Shown: piece by piece, positions 59,518 through 64,000 of the stretch | Layout of the letters: each line of letters starts with the position of its first letter | How positions within the stretch are numbered: the stretch's first letter is position 1 | Origin: Uloborus plumipes | Taxonomy: Eukaryota; Arthropoda; Arachnida; Araneae; Uloboridae | NCBI GenBank assembly: GCA_038373865.1 | Contig: JAXGGA010003963.1 | Span: 1 to 64,000, forward strand | Direction of reading: 5' to 3' | DNA length: 64,000 nucleotides | The notes under the pieces: model-generated | What the model was told of the DNA's origin: nothing | Database searches by the model: none | The model's input: only the letters and a program-made list of their open reading frames with translations | Translations under genes and position numbers: made by a program

Positions 59518-60695
59518 TAGTCTATAAAAGTCAAGCCGAGAAAGCCTGAAGACATAACTATGATTGTAAGTTACATAAGACGAATCCTTTACTCAGTTAA
59601 ACCTTAAATGATGGTTTGTAAAACTAAATATAGCCTGAAAATACCAAAATGTTTGACACAGTGTGGTTAAAAAAAGGTTCCACGATCATGTTTACGCAGT
59701 AAGAATTTGCGTCAACGTGCCCCGTTGTTAATGCGTATACATATACATGCCACGTCGCCTTGTTTGGATATATTTTTAATGTACAACGAAATTTAACGAC
59801 ATTTTTGTTCACACGCACATACGAGTACTGTTCTCAAACAAATATTAAGTGCTGCTTCTTTTCATATATTTGTTTACTTTTACCAAAGCATTCTTAGTTC
59901 ACAATAGGCTTCAATAAGTTCAGCACAAAATTCACTCAAGTTTTGCAAAAAATAAATTATTCTCCCCAAATGCTATTATACTAAAGCTCGACGGAAGCCA
60001 AAAAACTTGTGAGAGTACTTTCTAGGAGCTGCCATGACTGGTGACACACCAATTATGACACGTTTTGAGAAAAGGGCACCACGTAAACGTGCCCCGGTCT
60101 ACTCTATGATACTTCAAATTCACTTTTAATACTGGGGGAGGCGTTAGCGTTCACTCTGTAGACAATGTTTTACCGGAGATACGCTAGAAAAAATAAATAA
60201 ATAAAATAAGAAAATGTAGTTACACCCTTTCAAGAGAATAATGGTATTTTTTAAAATCTAAACATCAATAACATACGTATTGGATAGGTTTTGTCAATTT
60301 TTTCCAAATCGCGGCACGTGTTGAAGAGTTGGAATTTTCTCACGACCCACTCAGTTGTTGTGTTTATGATGTCGAGATAAACAAGCATCATGCTTGCCCA
60401 TTTGTATACTTTTGAGGAAAAACCAGTAAGTATGAAGGTACAGGGATCCCATTTTATTATTTACTTATTGAAATCTCTTCTAAGATTATTTATGTAGAGC
60501 CTCTCTTATTCGTTAATATTTATATTGAAGTAAATTATCTGAATCTGGGCAAGATTTTACGAGTAATCATAACATCTTTTTATTCCAAAAACAACAAAGG
60601 TGGTACCATGGACAGTCAGTCAGAGACACTTCAGTCTCATTTTAGCAAAATGTTACAGTGCGGCTCTCTGCATACAGGGCCTGTTTACCAAACAG

Positions 60696-61630
60696 CCCAG
60701 ATAACACAAAGACATCCACTGGACATCCAGAAGCCGTCATTCATAGGATTCTCTGACTTCCGCAGGAGATCCCAAATTTACCGAAAAACGTCTTGTAGAC
60801 GTCCGCAGGTGATCCAAAATCCACTTTTTTTTACGTCCACAGGACGTCTTAAACGGACATTTTCAGGACAACTGCAGGACTATCACGGGACACTCTAAAT
60901 CTTACGCACGTCCTGCGGGCATCCTTAAGACCACTGCTGGACTGTCATAGGATGCTCTGACGTCCTTCGCAGATCCGTCTCCTTCCTTTGCCCATCCCTT
61001 TTTATCCTAAGCAGGTCGTCTGGACGTCCTTTGACTCTACTTTTCAATAGTTTTTTATCCTCTGGCACAGGAAAAAAACAACAAGCTTTTTTACTTTATT
61101 CTGTAAACTATTAACATTAAATATGTCGAAACCTAAAATGCATTTCAAGCTAAACTGCTTTTTCTTAAAGATCGCACTAAAAGTTTCTTTTGAAAAGAAT
61201 TTTCTATTCAACAAATATCCTACTGCTGCATTGGTTTAATGTTTATCCTTCAAAAACAATTTTAAATACAAACATGTGTAATAGTTAGACTTACCTTGGC
61301 AAATTTATAGCATAAAAGCTTCACGAAACAGAGACAGAGAACATGCAGCACGTTTCAAAATGGTGGTGTAAATATTCGCAATTCCCGGGCGACAGCATGG
61401 GTGCTATGCTAGCGCGCATGTGCGGAAAACCGGCTTTTAGTAGTTCGTCTTGTATGGGATACCAGTTGGATGTCCATCTACACTCAGATGTGGGATCTTC
61501 AAATTTCGAGAGAACTCGTCCCACGTAGGCAATCCAAAGGACGCCTTTTGTGATCCTTCGAAGGACATGTCCTATAAAGGATTTGTGGGATCCTTATAGG
61601 ACATCCTGCGGACGTATGTGGTTATCTGGG
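60696..61630. mobile_element. Terminal-inverted-repeat element rich in GGACGTCC motifs
   Basis: Ends CCCAGATAACACAAAGACAT and CCCAGATAACCACATACGTC. Inside both ends are dozens of variants of AGGACGTCC, GGACATCC and GGATCC, so it folds on itself at many points. The middle (61080-61500) lacks the motif. No clear target duplication (left flank ends AAACAG, right flank AGACCAACAG) and no coding. Confidence 0.65.
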
Positions 61631-61634
61631 AGAC

Positions 61635-62780
61635 CAACAGGTTGCTGCCTAAGGTCTTACGGTTTTGGGAAAGCCTCTGAATGACTACAATCCTTTAAGT
61701 TGCACTATAGTATTTAAGAAAAAGAAATAAAATTAGGATTTTTTCCTTTTGCTAACTGAAATTTTTCTTTTGCTCATTTAAGGCGTGGGTTGCTCTGAGC
61801 CCCAACGAATAATTTGTGCTAGTGGTTGAGAGCCACAACACCTTGCTGAAATAGTGTTTCGCTAAGAGCACCCAAATATCTTAATCAGTCCCTGTCTGTG
61901 ATACTTACTAGTTTTTTTTTCTTTTACTTTTCTTCCCTTTTATGAACTAATGGGGGTCCTGCGGTGCACCAGAGGACTCTTACGCCCTTATTAACCAACG
62001 CGGGTAACTCGAGCAGCCTAGGGTTACCCACCGATCGCCGGGTTGACGCTATCAACCAACGCGAGTTGGGGTTAACACTGAGTTGTAAACAGGTTTTTTC
62101 GCTCCAACCCTCATATCTTTCGGTTACCTTTTTGGAAAGAAATCCAACTTTTCAGGGTTTGGGAACGAGACGTAAGATCCAAGGACAGGAGAACCACGTC
62201 CAAAATGCCCCGGAGTTCTTCGTTCTTCTATCCATCGGTGTGGATGCAGAGGTTACGAAAGACAGGAAAAACTTTCTTTCAACGAAAACGCCTTTCGACC
62301 GTATGCCCTCAAGTTCCCGCTAAAAATGATCACCCCCAGACAGAAACCGGTTACACTAATTAAACTGTCTGACTGATGCACAATCATACAATGGAGACTG
62401 GCGACGTAATTCGCGATCGCACCCCAGGATCTGCTGTCAATCCCTTTACCCCCAGGAGATGTCTTTTCTTTTCTTGAATCAGTCGTCCAGTCTTTTACTC
62501 GAGCAGGGAAAAAAAGAAAAAAAAACGGCTGAGTATAAAACTAAAAATCATAGTTCGTATTTCAATTTTACCAAAGTACTTGAATTTTATCTATCAGTTT
62601 TTTGTTTTCTTGGGTTTAATATCATCAGTTCCTCGCGGACCCCTCATCTGCGGTTGAGGCACCCCTATTTGTCTCAGAACTCAGTTTCAGAACTTCCACC
62701 CGACACGATAATTTTCCTCTAAAACAAGATGGAATGCAACATTTCTTACCAAAGTAGCGGCTGCTTTCTTACAGACGGCA
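61635..62780. other. Sequence without recognised genes
   Basis: 61960-62460 is GC-richer and has a 119-codon plus-strand open frame without a recognised domain. The phrase AACCAACGCG occurs twice (61991, 62054). It may be repeat debris. Confidence 0.35.
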
Positions 62781-62785
62781 AGAGA

Positions 62786-63013
62786 CAGTGCCCCCCCCCC
62801 CCATATTTCAGTAAGCACTCGTCAAATCAGTCACTTCAGTCACATGATGCAAAAAACACAGTGTTGCAGTAACCCATGTCATTTTTTTAATGTGTTTTGT
62901 TTTTTTCGGAGGAAGGGAGACACAAAATTCAGCACGGACAGTTTTTGTCACCCCCTCGGAAGCTGGCACCCGGGGCGGACCGCCCCCCTCGCCCCCACCT
63001 TCCTACGCCACTG
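62786..63013. mobile_element. Possible hAT-like element end
   Basis: Right end reads, inverted, CAGTGGCGTAGGAAGGTGGG, then a GGGGCGG/CCGCCCC block, a wording typical of animal hAT MITEs. The left end may be CAGTGCCCCC at 62786, but the flanks do not match. It abuts the HARBI1-like fragment exactly. Confidence 0.4.
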
Positions 63014-63335
63014 GATGTGGATTTTCGAACAAGATACCGATTCTCAAACGACTGTGTTTTGCATCTTGTGTCAAATCTCCACGAGGAGCTTCTATCCGAC
63101 ACAGATAGGAACGACGCGATCTCTCCAACGGAGAAAATTCTTACAACTCTGCTGTTTTATGCCACAGGAACAATTAAACATTGGGGATCTGAATAAAATT
63201 AGTCAACCTGCGGCATGCAATGCTATCAATGAAGTGTCAAAGAGTCTTGCTTCCCGTGCAGGGCAATACATTTATTTGCCCCAGACAGAGGATGAAAGAT
63301 TACAGGTAAATAACTTTTGCTATTCCTTACTTTAG
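63014..63335 (+). pseudogene. PIF/Harbinger transposase (HARBI1-like) N-terminal fragment, frameshifted
   Basis: First frame: DVDFRTRYRFSNDCVLHLVS, then ELLSDTDRNDAISPTEKILT and LLFYATGT. The second frame, from about 63186: IGDLNKISQPAACNAINEVS, then LASRAGQYIYLPQTEDERLQ. In the family these run on as one chain (FYATGTxxxxIGDLxxISQPTAC), so a one- or two-base change near 63172-63186 breaks it. It stops at 63333-63335. A CAG|GTAAAT at 63305 could be a splice donor, with the DDE part outside the window; I found no continuation before 64000. The 5' end is cut by the hAT-like end at 63013. Confidence 0.8.
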
Positions 63336-64000
63336 ACAAATTTTTAAATATTTTGTATTGAATAGTTGTAATGATTAAAGATTAATTTAGTTTAAGGAAA
63401 CAAGAACAACAAAATTTGCAACTAGTATGTAAATGATCAGTTGTGTTGCTGTGTACATTGCTATGACCATACGTGATCCAAAATATTTTGTAGTCATTGG
63501 GGATCTTTCAATCAAAAATATAAATATTGAAGAACTATTATTTTCTGCTGATAACGTAGAAAGTATTTACCATACAGGGGTAGAAATCATTAAAAAATCT
63601 TACTGGCTCCTCAGACCAGTGAACAGGTGTATGTATCGGTCCGCAGATAACATTACCAGTCTGCGTTAAATTTAATACAAAACAATTGCCACATTTTTTT
63701 TATCACACAAAAAATTTGTGGTCAGATGGACCACTCAATTGTTTTTTGCATGGTGGTCCAAGACAAGTTTTGGACCAGCTGTAACAGTGCCTTAATTTCA
63801 TCTTTCTTTGGTTGACTTCAATATTAGTTCACAGAATTTCAATGATTTGATTTCAACCCACTCAAGTTTATGTCTTTTGCTGTTTGCAGCCAAAAAGATT
63901 TCCGATTCAATAATCCATAAATGCTAATTCAGTTTTTAATACATAATAAAAGACATTTATAATACAGATGAAGGAAATATCTCCTGATGCAAACTCTCAA
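63336..64000. other. Right edge, nothing recognised
   Basis: AT-rich. A 78-codon open frame at 63433-63669 has no motif I know and does not continue the HARBI1-like protein. Confidence 0.35.

Larger units (their letters stand above)
56402..60104. mobile_element. TA-flanked pogo-like element 5 (phrase GGGGCACGTTTACGC)
   Basis: TA at 56400-56401 and 60105-60106. Terminal inverted repeats GGGTAGACCGGGGCACGTTT and GAGTAGACCGGGGCACGTTT. Variants of the phrase recur at about 56610, 56630, 59690, 59710 and 60080. Interrupted by a Tc1 element (56769-58484) and a Helitron-like element (58852-59517); about 1.3 kb is its own. No transposase remnant found. Confidence 0.72.

Noticed and set aside
61964..62323. 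119-codon open frame in GC-richer DNA
   Set aside because: No domain or splice context; probably repeat debris.
1..64000. CRISPR array, operon or phage features
   Set aside because: Sequence is clearly eukaryotic: spliced gene, SINE, LINE, microsatellites; no spaced direct-repeat array of the right type.

Overview
The window is AT-rich eukaryotic DNA, almost certainly from an arthropod. Large introns, the transposon families present and a Tc1 subfamily I associate with spiders suggest an arachnid, but that is inference. Nothing bacterial, plasmid-like, phage-like or CRISPR-like is present. Only one host gene can be supported: a secreted spondin-2/mindin-like protein on the minus strand. Four coding exons (46178-46007, 30297-30083, 15994-15615, 5209-5014) join in frame into about 320 residues: signal peptide, spondin domain, one thrombospondin type-1 repeat. 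Its three introns are 15.7, 14.1 and 10.4 kb and filled with transposon remains.

Layout. 1-5013 is the 3' flank of mindin, with a TTAA-flanked piggyBac-like element and a short hAT MITE. 5210-15614 (intron 3) holds a SINE with a perfect 13-bp target duplication, a TA-flanked pogo-like element carrying a hAT MITE, and microsatellites. 15995-30082 (intron 2) holds a 651-bp foldback element, a three-level nest at 21276-23735, a second piggyBac-like copy and a dead Tc1 transposase. 30298-46006 (intron 1) holds another pogo-like element with a hAT insert, a hAT copy rich in CCGATTAATCGG motifs and a third piggyBac-like MITE. Upstream of the gene (46.9-52.9 kb) is a broken minus-strand non-LTR retrotransposon split by a hAT copy and by a pogo-like element that itself holds two nested hATs. 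54.5-55.5 kb is a hAT MITE with a 108-bp MITE inside. 56402-60104 is a pogo-like element holding a Tc1 element (itself carrying a small GC-rich MITE) and a Helitron-like element. 60696-61630 is an element full of GGACGTCC-type motifs. 63014-63335 is a broken PIF/Harbinger (HARBI1-like) fragment.

The most unusual theme is a set of five TA-flanked elements (8885-11078, 21276-23735, 31321-34103, 50392-52844, 56402-60104). Each has its own G-rich terminal inverted repeat followed by a short phrase (for example GGGGTAAGTTGGCA, GGGTAAGTGGGCC, GGGGCACGTTTACGC) repeated several times near both ends. Degenerate coding remains in at least two, perhaps three, resemble the C-terminus of pogo-type transposases. 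Many nesting events are dated relative to each other by clean target-site duplications. No transposase in the window looks intact.
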